A stretch of DNA of 64,000 bases from Mycolicibacterium frederiksbergense (GCF_012223425.1 NZ_CP038799.1:3394249-3458248), one strand, 5' to 3'. Shown: positions 7,715 through 16,529, counted from the first letter of the stretch. Program-made: numbers and translations. Notes: generated by a model not told the origin, from the sequence alone.

Positions 7715-9181
7715 ATGTCGATTCTGGCGGATCGCGAGAGCCGGTTGTTCATAGACGGCAAGCTCGTCGCCGGAAGCGGGGGAACGTTCGAGACGGTCAA
7801 CCCCGCCACCGAAGAGGTACTGGGTGTTGCGGCCAACGCCGACGAAGCGGACATGAGCGAGGCCATCGGCGCCGCCCGCACCGCCTTCGACGACACCGAT
7901 TGGTCCACCAACACCGAGCTGAGAGTGCGCTGCCTGCGCCAGCTCCGCGAAGCGATGCAAGCCAACCTGGAGGACCTGCGGGAGCTGACGATCAACGAGG
8001 TGGGAGCTCCACGGATGCTGACCTCGGGAGCTCAATTAGAGGGCCCGATCGACGATCTGGCATTCTCCGCCGACACGGCCGAGAACTACGCGTGGCGCTC
8101 CGATCTGGGATACGCGACACCGCAGGGTATTCCGACCAATCGCGTCGTCGCCCGGGAAGCCGTCGGTGTCGTCGGCGCCATCACCCCGTGGAACTTCCCG
8201 CACCAGATCAACCTGGCCAAGGTGGGTCCGGCGCTGGCCGCCGGCAACACGCTGATCCTCAAGCCCGCCCCGGACACCCCGTGGATGGCCGCGGTGCTCG
8301 GCGAGATCATCGCCGAGCACACCGATTTCCCGGCCGGCGTGATCAACATCGTCACCTCCGATGATCACGGTGTCGGTGCGCTGTTGTCCAAAGACCCGCG
8401 GGTGGACATGGTGTCGTTCACCGGATCGACCAACACCGGCCGGGCCGTGATGACGGACTCGGCGGTGACCATCAAGAAGGTGTTCCTGGAGCTCGGCGGC
8501 AAGTCGGCCTTCATCGTGCTCGACGACGCCGACCTGGGCGGTGCCTGCGCCATGGCGGCCTTTACCGTCGCCATGCACGCCGGGCAGGGCTGTGCGATCA
8601 CCACCCGGCTGGTCGTTCCGAGGGCCAAGTACGACGAGGCGGTCGAGGCTGCGGCGGCAACGCTCGGCGGTATCAAGCCGGGGGACCCCAACAGCAAGCG
8701 CACCGTGTGCGGCCCGGTGATCTCGGCGCGCCAGCGCGATCGCATCCAGGGCTACCTGGACTCCGCGATCGCCGAGGGCGGCCGCTTCGCTTGCGGTGGC
8801 GGACGCCCGGACGACATGGAAACCGGTTTCTTCATCGAACCGACCGTCATTGCCGGACTGGACAACTCGGCCAAGGTGTCGCGGGAGGAGATCTTCGGAC
8901 CGGTGTTGACGGTGATCGCCCACGACGGTGACGACGATGCGGTGCGCATCGCCAACGATTCCCCGTACGGTCTGTCGGGCACGGTGTTCGGCGACGACGA
9001 CCGCGCCCAGGCCGTGGCGTCCCGGCTCCGGGTGGGCACCGTCAACGTCAACGGGGGTGTCTGGTACTCCGCGGACGCACCGTTCGGCGGCTACAAGCAA
9101 TCCGGGGTCGGCCGCGAGATGGGTGTGGCCGGCTTCGAGGAATACCTGGAAACCAAACTCATCGCGACCATCGCGACCTAG
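7715..9181 (+). CDS. aldA: Aldehyde dehydrogenase (AldA-like)
   Basis: A 488-residue NAD(P)-dependent aldehyde dehydrogenase. The family signatures are ITPWNFP at 156-162, FTGSTNTG near 235-242, ELGGKS with the general base Glu259, and GQGC with the catalytic Cys293. It oxidises an aldehyde to a carboxylic acid. Position matches Rv0768. Start ATG 7715 is preceded by AGGAG four bases upstream. It is the first gene of a plus-strand unit that continues with an SDR, a hydroxy-acid dehydrogenase, a decarboxylase-like protein and a 408-residue unknown. Confidence 0.93.
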   Translation: MSILADRESRLFIDGKLVAGSGGTFETVNPATEEVLGVAANADEADMSEAIGAARTAFDDTDWSTNTELRVRCLRQLREAMQANLEDLRELTINEVGAPRMLTSGAQLEGPIDDLAFSADTAENYAWRSDLGYATPQGIPTNRVVAREAVGVVGAITPWNFPHQINLAKVGPALAAGNTLILKPAPDTPWMAAVLGEIIAEHTDFPAGVINIVTSDDHGVGALLSKDPRVDMVSFTGSTNTGRAVMTDSAVTIKKVFLELGGKSAFIVLDDADLGGACAMAAFTVAMHAGQGCAITTRLVVPRAKYDEAVEAAAATLGGIKPGDPNSKRTVCGPVISARQRDRIQGYLDSAIAEGGRFACGGGRPDDMETGFFIEPTVIAGLDNSAKVSREEIFGPVLTVIAHDGDDDAVRIANDSPYGLSGTVFGDDDRAQAVASRLRVGTVNVNGGVWYSADAPFGGYKQSGVGREMGVAGFEEYLETKLIATIAT

Positions 9182-9233
9182 ACACACACTCACACAAACA
9201 GCTGCCGGCCTGCCGGCTCGGCGAGAGGAAATC

Positions 9234-9995
9234 ATGGCGCAATATCCGGAATTCAAGGACAAGGTCGGCATCATCACCGGTGCCGGCGGCGGCATCGGTC
9301 AGGTGTACGCCGAGGCGCTGGCACGTGAGGGTGCGGCCGTGGTGGTGGCCGATATCAACCTCGAAGGCGCCCAGAAGGTCGCCGACGGTATCAAGGGCGA
9401 GGGCGGCAACGCGCTCGCCGTGCGGGTCGACGTGTCCGACCCGGAGTCGGCCAGGGAGATGGCGGCACAGACGCTTTCGGAGTTCGGCGGTATCGACTAC
9501 CTGGTCAACAACGCGGCCATCTTCGGCGGCATGAAGCTGGACTTCCTGGTCACCGTCGACCCCGAGTACTACCGCAAGTTCATGAGCGTCAACCTCGACG
9601 GCGCGCTGTGGTGCACCCGCGCGGTCTACAAGAAGATGGCCAAGCGCGGTGGCGGAGCGATCATCAACCAGTCCTCCACGGCGGCCTGGATGTACGCCAA
9701 CTTCTACGGTCTGGCCAAGGTCGGTATCAACGGTCTGACCCAGCAGCTGTCCCGTGAACTCGGCGGGCAGAACATCCGCATCAATGCGATCGCGCCCGGA
9801 CCGATCGACACCGAGGCCAACCGCACCACCACACCGCAGGAGATGGTCGCCGATATCGTGAAGGGAATCCCGCTGTCCCGGATGGGCCAGCCGGAGGATC
9901 TCGTCGGCATGTGCCTGTTCCTGTTGTCGGATCAGGCCAAGTGGATCACCGGCCAGATCTACAACGTCGACGGCGGACAGATCATCCGGTCATGA
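9234..9995 (+). CDS. Short-chain dehydrogenase (aldA operon)
   Basis: A 253-residue SDR with TGAGGGIG at 15-22, NNAA at 92-95, Ser147-148, and YGLAK with Tyr158 and Lys162; DGGQIIRS forms the usual C-terminal end. It matches Rv0769. ATG 9234 is preceded by GAGAGGAA. Its stop overlaps the next gene's ATG by four bases. The reaction is probably a 3-hydroxyacyl or alcohol/ketone interconversion in the same catabolic sequence as aldA; the substrate is unknown. Confidence 0.9.
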   Translation: MAQYPEFKDKVGIITGAGGGIGQVYAEALAREGAAVVVADINLEGAQKVADGIKGEGGNALAVRVDVSDPESAREMAAQTLSEFGGIDYLVNNAAIFGGMKLDFLVTVDPEYYRKFMSVNLDGALWCTRAVYKKMAKRGGGAIINQSSTAAWMYANFYGLAKVGINGLTQQLSRELGGQNIRINAIAPGPIDTEANRTTTPQEMVADIVKGIPLSRMGQPEDLVGMCLFLLSDQAKWITGQIYNVDGGQIIRS

Positions 9996-10843
9996 GCGAG
10001 CCGAAGCTGGGGTACATCGGTCTGGGTAACCAGGGTGCCCCGATGGCCAAGCGGCTGGCCGACTGGCCGGGCGGGTTGATCGTCTTCGACGTCCGCACCG
10101 AGGCGATGACACCGCTGGTGGAACTGGGGGCCTCGCTGGCCGACAGCGTTGCCGATGTCGCCAAGGCCGACGTCATCAGCGTCACGGTGCTCAACGATGC
10201 CCAGGTGCGCGACGTGGTGACCCAGCTCGGCGAGCACGCCGCGCCGGGCACCGTCATCGCCATCCACTCCACCATCGAACCCTCGACCGCGCCCGAGCTG
10301 GCCGAGCAGCTGCGTCCCAAGGGGATTCACATCGTGGACGCGCCGGTCAGCGGGGGAGCCGGTGCCGCCGACAAAGGTGAGCTGGCCGTCATGGTCGGCG
10401 CCGACGAAGAGGCCTACAACACGGTCAAGCCGGTGTTCAAGAAGTGGGCCTCGCTGGTGGTGCGTGCCGGCGAACCGGGTGCGGGCACCCGGATGAAGCT
10501 GGCCCGCAACATGTTGACGTTCATCGGGTTCGCCGCGGCCAACGAGGCTCAGTTCCTGGCCCAGGCCGCCGGGATCGATCTGCAGAAGCTGGGCCGGGTG
10601 GTCCGGCACAGCGATGCACAGAGCGGCGGGCCCGGCGCGATCATCCTGCGCGACGACATGTCGCCGCTGACACCTGAGCACTGGTTGTTCGACATGTTCA
10701 CCCACACCCGCGGTCTCGGCGAAAAGGACCTGGCACTGGCCCTCGGGTTGGGCGAGGCTGTGGGAGTGGATCTTCCGTTGGCTGAGGTGGCTTTGCAGCG
10801 CCTGGCCGACGGTCTCGGAGTACCGCACACGAAGGAGTGGTGA
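9992..10843 (+). CDS. 3-hydroxyisobutyrate-type dehydrogenase (beta-hydroxyacid dehydrogenase)
   Basis: A 283-residue beta-hydroxyacid dehydrogenase. The N-terminal cofactor loop GLGNQG is at 10-15, the substrate loop DAPVSGG at 116-122, and the catalytic lysine Lys169 is in GAGTRMKLARN. Such enzymes oxidise 3-hydroxy acids to semialdehydes with NAD(P). It corresponds to Rv0770. It overlaps the preceding SDR by four bases (ATGA) and is followed within three bases by the decarboxylase-like gene. A semialdehyde product could feed aldA, but this ordering is inference. Confidence 0.9.
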   Translation: MSEPKLGYIGLGNQGAPMAKRLADWPGGLIVFDVRTEAMTPLVELGASLADSVADVAKADVISVTVLNDAQVRDVVTQLGEHAAPGTVIAIHSTIEPSTAPELAEQLRPKGIHIVDAPVSGGAGAADKGELAVMVGADEEAYNTVKPVFKKWASLVVRAGEPGAGTRMKLARNMLTFIGFAAANEAQFLAQAAGIDLQKLGRVVRHSDAQSGGPGAIILRDDMSPLTPEHWLFDMFTHTRGLGEKDLALALGLGEAVGVDLPLAEVALQRLADGLGVPHTKEW

Positions 10844-10845
10844 GT

Positions 10846-11289
10846 ATGACCGATCGTCGCAAGCAGGGCCTGCAGAAGATGAACGAGGTCTACGGCTGGG
10901 AGATGCCCGACATCCAGGGCGACCCGTACTTCGATCTGACCGTCGAGCATCTCTTCGGCACCATCTGGACCCGGCCGGGACTGTCGATGCGGGACAAGCG
11001 TCTGCTGACGCTCGCCGCGGTGACCGCGGTCGGCAACTCGGATCTGGCCGAGATCCAGGTCAACGCCGCACTGCACAACGGGGAGATCACCGCCGAGGAG
11101 CTCAAGGAGGTCTCGGTGTTCCTGACCCATTACCTGGGCTTCCCGTTGGGCTCCAAACTGGACGGTGCGGTCAGCAAGGTGGTGCGCAACCGCAAGAAGG
11201 CCGCCGAAAAGGGCAGCGCTGAGGACAAGAAGAGCAACGTGAACGCCGCGGTGAAGATGCACTCCGGGAAGTCCCTCGATGATGAGTAG
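10846..11289 (+). CDS. Carboxymuconolactone decarboxylase-family protein
   Basis: A 147-residue all-helical protein of the CMD/AhpD-like family: RPGLSMRDKRLLTLAAVTAVGN followed by QVNAALHNGEITAEELKEV, with the histidine of ALHNG where the family carries its active-site histidine. It lacks the CxxC of AhpD, so it is more like gamma-carboxymuconolactone decarboxylase. Start ATG 10846 has GAAGGAG eight bases upstream; an in-frame GTG at 10837 lies inside that ribosome site and is unlikely. The lysine-rich tail is unusual. Matches Rv0771. Confidence 0.85.
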   Translation: MTDRRKQGLQKMNEVYGWEMPDIQGDPYFDLTVEHLFGTIWTRPGLSMRDKRLLTLAAVTAVGNSDLAEIQVNAALHNGEITAEELKEVSVFLTHYLGFPLGSKLDGAVSKVVRNRKKAAEKGSAEDKKSNVNAAVKMHSGKSLDDE

Positions 11290-12505
11290 ATACGCCTCGC
11301 TCACCCGTGACGAGCTGGCGACGTTGGTTCCCGAACTGCTGCTGATCGGTCAGTTGATCGACCGGTCCGGAATGGCCTGGTGCATCTCATCGTTCGGCCG
11401 CGAGGAGATGCTGCAGATCGCCATCGAGGAATGGGCGGCGTCCAGCCCGCTCTACACCCGGCGGATGCAGAAGGCGCTCAAGTACGAGGGCGTCGACATC
11501 TTCACCCTCTTCAAGGGTCTGCAGCTCGACATCGGCGCGCCGCCGCAGTTCATGGACTTCCGCTATGTCGTGCACGACCGGTGGCACGGCGAGTTCTACC
11601 TGGATCACTGCGGTGCGCTGCTCGACGTCGAGCCGATGGGCGAGGACTACGTCAAGGGCATGTGCCACGACATCGAGGACCCCACCTTCGATGCCACCGC
11701 GCTCGCCACCAACCGCAAGGCCCAGGTCCGGCCCATCCACCGGCCGCCCAGGACGCCGTCGGATCAGCACCCGCATTGCCGCTGGACCGTCATCATCGAC
11801 GAGTCCTACCCGGAAGTCCCGTTCATACCGGCGATGGACATCGTCGGCGCCACCCACGCCCATTCGATCGAGCTCGATCCGATCGACCCGGATGACGAAG
11901 GCATGTCCGACTATTCGGGCGACCTGCTCGCCGATGTCGACTTCGGTGCGTTCTCCCATTCGGCACTGGTCCGGATCGCCGACGAGGTGTGCATCCAGAT
12001 GCACCTGCTGGTGCGGTCCTTCACCATCGCCGTGGAGAAGCGCGCCAAGGATGATGCGGCACTGGCCCGCTCGATCCGCACCAAGCAGCTGATCGGCATC
12101 GCCGGTGTGGCCGCCGAGCGGATCCACAAGGCGCTCAAGCTGAGCACCGATGCCAAGGGTGCGTTGCGGGTGCTGGAGCTGCACCCGTTGCTCAACCCGG
12201 CGGCCTACGTGTCGGCCGACGTGGACCCGGACTTCGTGCACGTGCGCCGCTCGCCGGCCTACGAGGACGGATCCTGGATCTCGCTGGTCTCCCCGGTGGT
12301 GGATGCCCCGCTGCAGGCCATCGTCCAGGCCGTCGATCCGCACCTGCGGGCCGAGGTGTCGGGCACCGAGTCCGATTGGACCGTCCGCGTCATCGAGACC
12401 GACACGGCGGCAAAGAAGCTGCCCGAGGTCGAGGTGTGTGAGTTCAGTGGCGGCGCGTCCTGGGTGTTCGAGGAGCGTAAGTCGCTGCCGCTGACCGTCG
12501 TCTAG
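11279..12505 (+). CDS. Conserved protein of unknown function, 408 residues
   Basis: I do not recognise the family. The start overlaps the end of the decarboxylase-like gene by 11 bases, so it is translated from the same transcript. It is a soluble, acidic protein without signal peptide or membrane segments. A striking Cys/His/Asp-rich stretch FYLDHCGALLDVEPMG followed by GMCHDIEDPTFDATA (about residues 103-135) and a second HPHCRW (about 161-166) could form a metal or substrate site; this is only an observation. The block aldA-SDR-dehydrogenase-decarboxylase-unknown suggests a catabolic enzyme or binding protein. Confidence 0.8.
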   Translation: MMSRYASLTRDELATLVPELLLIGQLIDRSGMAWCISSFGREEMLQIAIEEWAASSPLYTRRMQKALKYEGVDIFTLFKGLQLDIGAPPQFMDFRYVVHDRWHGEFYLDHCGALLDVEPMGEDYVKGMCHDIEDPTFDATALATNRKAQVRPIHRPPRTPSDQHPHCRWTVIIDESYPEVPFIPAMDIVGATHAHSIELDPIDPDDEGMSDYSGDLLADVDFGAFSHSALVRIADEVCIQMHLLVRSFTIAVEKRAKDDAALARSIRTKQLIGIAGVAAERIHKALKLSTDAKGALRVLELHPLLNPAAYVSADVDPDFVHVRRSPAYEDGSWISLVSPVVDAPLQAIVQAVDPHLRAEVSGTESDWTVRVIETDTAAKKLPEVEVCEFSGGASWVFEERKSLPLTVV

Positions 12506-13029
12506 GTCCGCGATTTGTGGAGTCTCGGCCGTCCTCGTGGCGGCGGCGTCGCCTGCGCCGCTGCTGACTATCTGCATGAGCATGGGTTCACCTGCGGCAC
12601 TGTTCGGCACCGTGCTTGCCGCATCCGCCACCGGGGGTGGCGATCGATACGCGGATCATCCGCCGCCTCACCTCGGTGTCACACGAGCACCACGTGTCCT
12701 TAAACCCCGCCACCCTGGAAAATCTCACTGACCGGACACGCGTCTCGTCGTTCCTCCCGACGTCATGGACGGTCTGTCTGCCGGAAGGATTGGCCGACAA
12801 GGGCGTCTTGCTTGCCAACGGGCAGCGGTCCGAGCTCTCAGGCGTCGTGACCGAGGCGGGGCCGTCCTACGGCACCAGCGGATAAGCACACGCTGGTATT
12901 CGCAGGGGTGCGGTACAGGCTACAGGGAGTTGACAACCACGGTAGGTGACATGTCTCGGAATAACGTGTCATGTCACGTAGTTGTTGGATATGAAACGCA
13001 ACAAGCGTTTTCGACAACAGGAGGACGAG
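12506..13029. other. 524-base intergenic region with no convincing gene
   Basis: Between the 408-residue unknown and the next SDR. It holds an AT-rich CGATTTGTGG motif at 12511-12520, a weak 89-codon plus-strand frame (12616-12885, TTG start, no ribosome site, no recognised family), a TTGACA at 12930-12935, and the inverted-repeat control region of the SDR at 12946-12979. Third-position GC in the weak frame is lower than in neighbouring genes, so I regard it as unproven or a degraded remnant. Confidence 0.5.
12946..12979. promoter_or_regulatory. Inverted-repeat operator region upstream of SDR
   Basis: GTGACATG (12946-12953) and CATGTCAC (12970-12977) form perfect eight-base arms 16 bases apart. 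Nested within are the palindrome GACATGTC (12948-12955) and the pair ACGTG/CACGT (12964-12979). The stretch lies 50-85 bases upstream of the SDR start and downstream of a TTGACA box. The MarR gene just beyond the SDR is a natural candidate binder; that is inference. Confidence 0.55.
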
Positions 13030-13776
13030 ATGGCTCAGCTCGACGGAAAAACAGCACTGATCACCGGCGGCACATCCGGCATCGGTTATGCGGCGGCGCG
13101 CGCCTTCGCCGACGAGGGCGCCAAGGTGTTCATCACCGGGCGTACCCAACAGCGCGTCGACGCCGCCGCAGCGTCGCTGGGTTCCGGTGTCGTCGGTATA
13201 GCCAGCGATGTCACCCGCACCGAGGACCTGGACCGACTTGTCGGGGTCATCCGCGACGCAGGTGCCGGCCTTGACATCGTCTTCACCAACGCCGGCAGTG
13301 GCGAGTTCGCCACGCTGGAGGACGAAACACCCGAACACCTCGTCGACACGTTCAACCGCAACGTGGGCGGGACGGTGTTCACCGTGCAGAAGACACTGCC
13401 GCTACTCAATCCCGGTGCCTCGATCGTTCTGTCCGGCTCCACCGCGGCCACCAGGGGAACTTCGGCATTCGGCGCCTACGCCGCGGCCAAGGCTGCTGTC
13501 CGGTCCTTCGGCCGTACCTGGGCCACCGAGTTGGGCGAGCGTGGCTTCCGGGTCAACACGGTCGTACCCGGTCCCATCCTGACCGAGGGACTCACCGAAC
13601 TGGTGCCTGACAAAGACGAGCGGCAGGTGTTCTTCGACGGTCTGGCAACGAACCCGATGAAGCGGATAGGTGGTCCTGCCGAACTGGCCGCCGCGGCGGT
13701 GTTCCTCGGCTCCGATGCGAGCAGCTTCATGACAGGTGCGGAAATCTTTGTCGACGGGGGCATGAACCAGGTTTAG
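13030..13776 (+). CDS. Short-chain dehydrogenase (MarR-linked)
   Basis: A 248-residue classical SDR: TGGTSGIG near residue 13, NAGSG, a serine in SGSTAA, and YAAAK as the catalytic pair. The ending SFMTGAEIFVDGGMNQV is typical of this family. I chose ATG 13030, five bases after a strong AGGAGG; an in-frame TTG at 12982 would give a lysine/arginine-rich leader and overlap the operator region. It converges with a MarR regulator. An inducible detoxification or reductase role is plausible from context only. Confidence 0.88.
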   Translation: MAQLDGKTALITGGTSGIGYAAARAFADEGAKVFITGRTQQRVDAAAASLGSGVVGIASDVTRTEDLDRLVGVIRDAGAGLDIVFTNAGSGEFATLEDETPEHLVDTFNRNVGGTVFTVQKTLPLLNPGASIVLSGSTAATRGTSAFGAYAAAKAAVRSFGRTWATELGERGFRVNTVVPGPILTEGLTELVPDKDERQVFFDGLATNPMKRIGGPAELAAAAVFLGSDASSFMTGAEIFVDGGMNQV

Positions 13777-13781
13777 CCGGT

Positions 13782-14273
13782 CTACGTGAGGTCGGGACGC
13801 GGCAAGGTGCCCTCGCGCAACAGACTCTCGTGTACAACGGCGAGGATGTCGGCGAGGGCATCCTCGTGCTCGGGATCCAGATCGGCGAAAAAAGCCCGGT
13901 GTACCCACTCTGCGTGCACCGGGGCGGCGCCGGCGAGCCGGTCCCAGCCCTCGTCGGTCAGGACGACGACAGTGCCACGACCGTCGGTCTCGCAGGTTGT
14001 GCGCTCGATCAGGCCGCGGCGTTCCATCCGCATCAGGTGGTGAGAAACCCGGCTACGTTCCCACCCCATCACCGTGGCCAGTGCGGTCAGCTGCAGGCGG
14101 CGATCCGGTGCGCGCGAGAGCGTACTGAGCACCGTGTAGTCGTAGAGTGAAAGGCCGCATTCGGTGCGCAGGTGACGGTTCACCTCATATTCGAACCGGT
14201 GATAGACGCGCATGAAATTCAGCCAGGCCCGCTGCTGCGTCGGCGTTAACGGGTACTCGTCGGAATCAGTCAT
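13782..14273 (-). CDS. MarR-family transcriptional regulator
   Basis: A 163-residue winged-helix protein of the MarR family. An N-terminal dimerisation helix (QQRAWLNFMRVYHRFEYEVNRHL) precedes the winged helix, in which LTALATVMGWERSRVSHHLMRMERRGLIER is the recognition unit and GRGTVVVLTDEGW the wing. MarR proteins usually repress adjacent genes and release DNA on binding aromatic ligands. It converges with the SDR five bases away. The site GACA-GGCA-TGTC about ten bases upstream of its start resembles half of the SDR operator. Confidence 0.9.
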   Translation of the reverse strand: MTDSDEYPLTPTQQRAWLNFMRVYHRFEYEVNRHLRTECGLSLYDYTVLSTLSRAPDRRLQLTALATVMGWERSRVSHHLMRMERRGLIERTTCETDGRGTVVVLTDEGWDRLAGAAPVHAEWVHRAFFADLDPEHEDALADILAVVHESLLREGTLPRPDLT

Positions 14274-14302
14274 CGCGCACCATGGACAGGCATGTCGCCT
14301 AT

Positions 14303-14506
14303 CTAAGCAAAACTCAACCCCGATATGCGATTTCGGTGACTATCCGTGTCGACGACCACCGAGGGCTCGACGCCGGCCAGCCCGGCCCGGAACGCTTCGA
14401 TGCGGCTAAAGCCGGCCGGCACGGTGAGTCCGTCGGCTGCGTCTTCTCCGAAGGTGGCCCGGGCGTTCGACCACCCAGTCATGAATCCCTGGAGTGTACC
14501 CAGCAC
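14303..14506 (-). pseudogene. Possible small gene or gene remnant
   Basis: A frame of up to 67 codons (GTG 14506, or ATG 14482 giving 59 residues) lies in the 308-base gap between MarR and TetR. Its middle part (about 14345-14480) has high third-position GC like a real gene. I recognise no family, and the C-terminal codons drift to lower GC. It may be the tail of a decayed gene. The remainder of the gap holds two GATTTGTG motifs (14505-14514 on the minus strand, 14542-14551 on the plus strand) and nothing else I can support. Confidence 0.25.
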
Positions 14507-14581
14507 ACAAATCTAAGCCTGCCAATCGGCCTCCTCGTCACCGATTTGTGGTGATCGTGGCGGCGGAACCTCCATAAATCG

Positions 14582-15175
14582 CTAGGGGCGCAGCGCCGGG
14601 GCCACCCAGCGGCGCAGGTAATCCCGCAACGCGGCGCCGGTGCGGGGTGGACGTCCGGGGTCGATCACGAACGACTGGATGATGCGCAGCAGGTGCTCGG
14701 CGAGTTCGTCGAGGTCGTCATCGGCGAAACCAGCTGCCGCCCAGTCGACGTCGAACTGTCGCACCACCGACTGTGCGAATCGCAGTGCGATATCGGAGGT
14801 CACGGATTCGGTGAAGGTCGGCGTGCGCCCGGGCGCCAGCAGCAGCCCGATGTGTTTGTCCTGGGGCAGCCACTCCAGCGCGGTCGCGATGGCCTCGGTG
14901 GCCGCGTCGGCCGGATCGGTGATGCCCTGCAGGTGGGTGGACAGCCGCTCCAGGAAGTCGGTGGCCGCGACGACACCGGCCTGCATCAGCAGCGCCTCGG
15001 TACTGGGGAAGTAGCGGTACACCGTCTGGCGGGTGACGCCCAGCGTGCGGGCGACGTCGGCGATGGAGAAGTCCGCCCCGCGCTCGTCGATCGCCTTGCC
15101 CGCCGCAGCAAGAATCCGGCCGACGGCTTCCTCGTCACTCGCCGGCGCGGCTCCGGACCACCCGTGGGTTCGCAC
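14582..15175 (-). CDS. TetR-family regulator linked to CYP125-like P450
   Basis: A 197-residue TetR protein starting at GTG 15175. The helix-turn-helix is FSIADVARTLGVTRQTVYRYF at about residues 36-56, and a helical effector domain follows. It lies 17 bases downstream of a P450 gene on the same strand, so the two are probably co-transcribed from the promoter at about 16440-16500, which contains a long inverted repeat. It would then be a P450-regulator operon that controls itself. The ligand is probably the P450 substrate or a related hydrophobic compound. Confidence 0.88.
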   Translation of the reverse strand: MRTHGWSGAAPASDEEAVGRILAAAGKAIDERGADFSIADVARTLGVTRQTVYRYFPSTEALLMQAGVVAATDFLERLSTHLQGITDPADAATEAIATALEWLPQDKHIGLLLAPGRTPTFTESVTSDIALRFAQSVVRQFDVDWAAAGFADDDLDELAEHLLRIIQSFVIDPGRPPRTGAALRDYLRRWVAPALRP

Positions 15176-15192
15176 GCCGGAATTGTAGCGAG

Positions 15193-16425
15193 CTAGTGGT
15201 AGGAGACCTGCAGGTCCTTCACGCCGTTGATCCAGCCGGACCGAAGTCGTTTCGGCTCAGCCAGTTTCGAGATGTCGGGAATCTGGTTGGCGATCTCGTG
15301 GAACATCAGCTTGATCTCCATGCGGGCCAGGTTGGCGCCGATGCAGAAGTGTGCGCCGTTGCCGCCGAACGCCAGGTGCGGGTTCGGGTTGCGCAGGATG
15401 TCGAACTGGAACGGGTTCTCGAAGACGTCCTCGTCGTAGTTGGCCGAGCTGTAGAACAGCCCGACGCGCTGTCCCTTGCGGATGGTGACTCCGCCGAGTT
15501 CGGTGTCGGCTGTCGCGGTGCGCTGGAAGCAGTGCACCGGGGTGGCCCAGCGGATGATCTCCTCGATCGCGGTGTCGGGCCGCTCGCGTTTGAAAAGCTC
15601 CCACTGGTCCGGGTTTTCGAAGAAGGCGTTCATCCCGTGTGTCATGGCATTGCGGGTGGTCTCGTTTCCGGCGACGGCGAGCAGGATGACGAAGAACGCG
15701 AACTCGACCTCGGTGATCCCGGCTTCGTCTCCCATATCGGCCTGCACCAGCCGGGTGACGATGTCATCGGCCGGGCACGTCCGGCGCTGCTCGGCCATGG
15801 TGTACGCGTAACCCATGAGTTCGGCATTGGCGACCGTCGGGTCACTGTCGAAGTCGGGATCGTCGGTGTTCATGATGCTGTTGGACCAGTGGAAGATCTT
15901 CTCCCGGTCTGCTTCGGGCACGCCGATCAGGTCGGCGATGGCCAGCAGCGGCAGCGGCATCGCCACGTCGTCGACAAAATTGCCGGAGTTTCGTTCCGCG
16001 GCCGCGGCCACGATCTCGCGGGAGGCGACGGCCAGCTTCTCCTCCAGCGCGGCCACCGACCGCGGGGTGAACAGGCGGGACACCAGCTTGCGCAGCCGGG
16101 TGTGTTCGGGGGCGTCGTGGTTGATCAGCAGGGCCTTGGTCAGATCGAGCTGGTCGGCGGTCACCCCGTCGGGTAGCCGCATCACCGCGCCCTTGGCGTT
16201 GGTGGACCACAGCTCGCCGTTGCGCGAGATGGCCTTGATGTCCTCGTGTCGGGTCACGACCCAGTAGCCGCCGTCATCGAAGATCGACTCGCCCTGCTCG
16301 TTCCACCACACCGGGGCGGTCTTGCGCAGATGCGCGAACTCCGTGACGGGAATGCCCTGGAGCAGCACCTCGGGGTCGGTGAAGTCATATCCTGCGCCGA
16401 ACGGGCAGGCATTCATGGTGGTCAT
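15193..16425 (-). CDS. Cytochrome P450, CYP125/CYP124-like
   Basis: A 410-residue P450. I-helix AGNETT at 252-257, K-helix EIIR at 289-292, and the haem loop FGGNGAHFCIG with Cys361 are present. The start YDFTDPEVLLQGIPVTEFAHLRKTAPVWW and the end RLRSGWINGVKDLQV resemble the CYP125 family, whose M. tuberculosis member oxidises the terminal carbon of the cholesterol side chain. I cannot assign a CYP number. ATG 16425 has GGGAGG about seven bases upstream; the much longer upstream frame is antisense to purD and not used. Divergent from purD. Confidence 0.9.
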   Translation of the reverse strand: MTTMNACPFGAGYDFTDPEVLLQGIPVTEFAHLRKTAPVWWNEQGESIFDDGGYWVVTRHEDIKAISRNGELWSTNAKGAVMRLPDGVTADQLDLTKALLINHDAPEHTRLRKLVSRLFTPRSVAALEEKLAVASREIVAAAAERNSGNFVDDVAMPLPLLAIADLIGVPEADREKIFHWSNSIMNTDDPDFDSDPTVANAELMGYAYTMAEQRRTCPADDIVTRLVQADMGDEAGITEVEFAFFVILLAVAGNETTRNAMTHGMNAFFENPDQWELFKRERPDTAIEEIIRWATPVHCFQRTATADTELGGVTIRKGQRVGLFYSSANYDEDVFENPFQFDILRNPNPHLAFGGNGAHFCIGANLARMEIKLMFHEIANQIPDISKLAEPKRLRSGWINGVKDLQVSYH

Positions 16426-16467
16426 TGGAGGTCCTCCCGCTGTGACGTACCGCACTCGCTGCACCGA

Positions 16468-16494
16468 CCATACACCCAAATCAGAAGTGTATGG
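16468..16494. promoter_or_regulatory. Putative TetR operator upstream of CYP125-like P450
   Basis: CCATACAC (16468-16475) and GTGTATGG (16487-16494) are perfect eight-base inverted arms with an 11-base spacer. The site lies 43-69 bases upstream of the P450 start and 50 bases upstream of purD in the divergent gap. The likely binder is the TetR encoded after the P450. It might also touch purD transcription, but purD has its own -10 element downstream. Confidence 0.6.
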
Positions 16495-16529
16495 CCGCGG
16501 GTCTGGCGCCGTGCGGCCGCCGAGGCGAT

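Noticed and set aside
8036..9295. 419-codon minus-strand open frame
   Set aside because: Antisense to aldA; composition typical of a shadow.
12616..12885. 89-codon frame as a real gene
   Set aside because: Weak TTG start, no ribosome site, no family and reduced third-position GC; kept only as a note in the intergenic entry.
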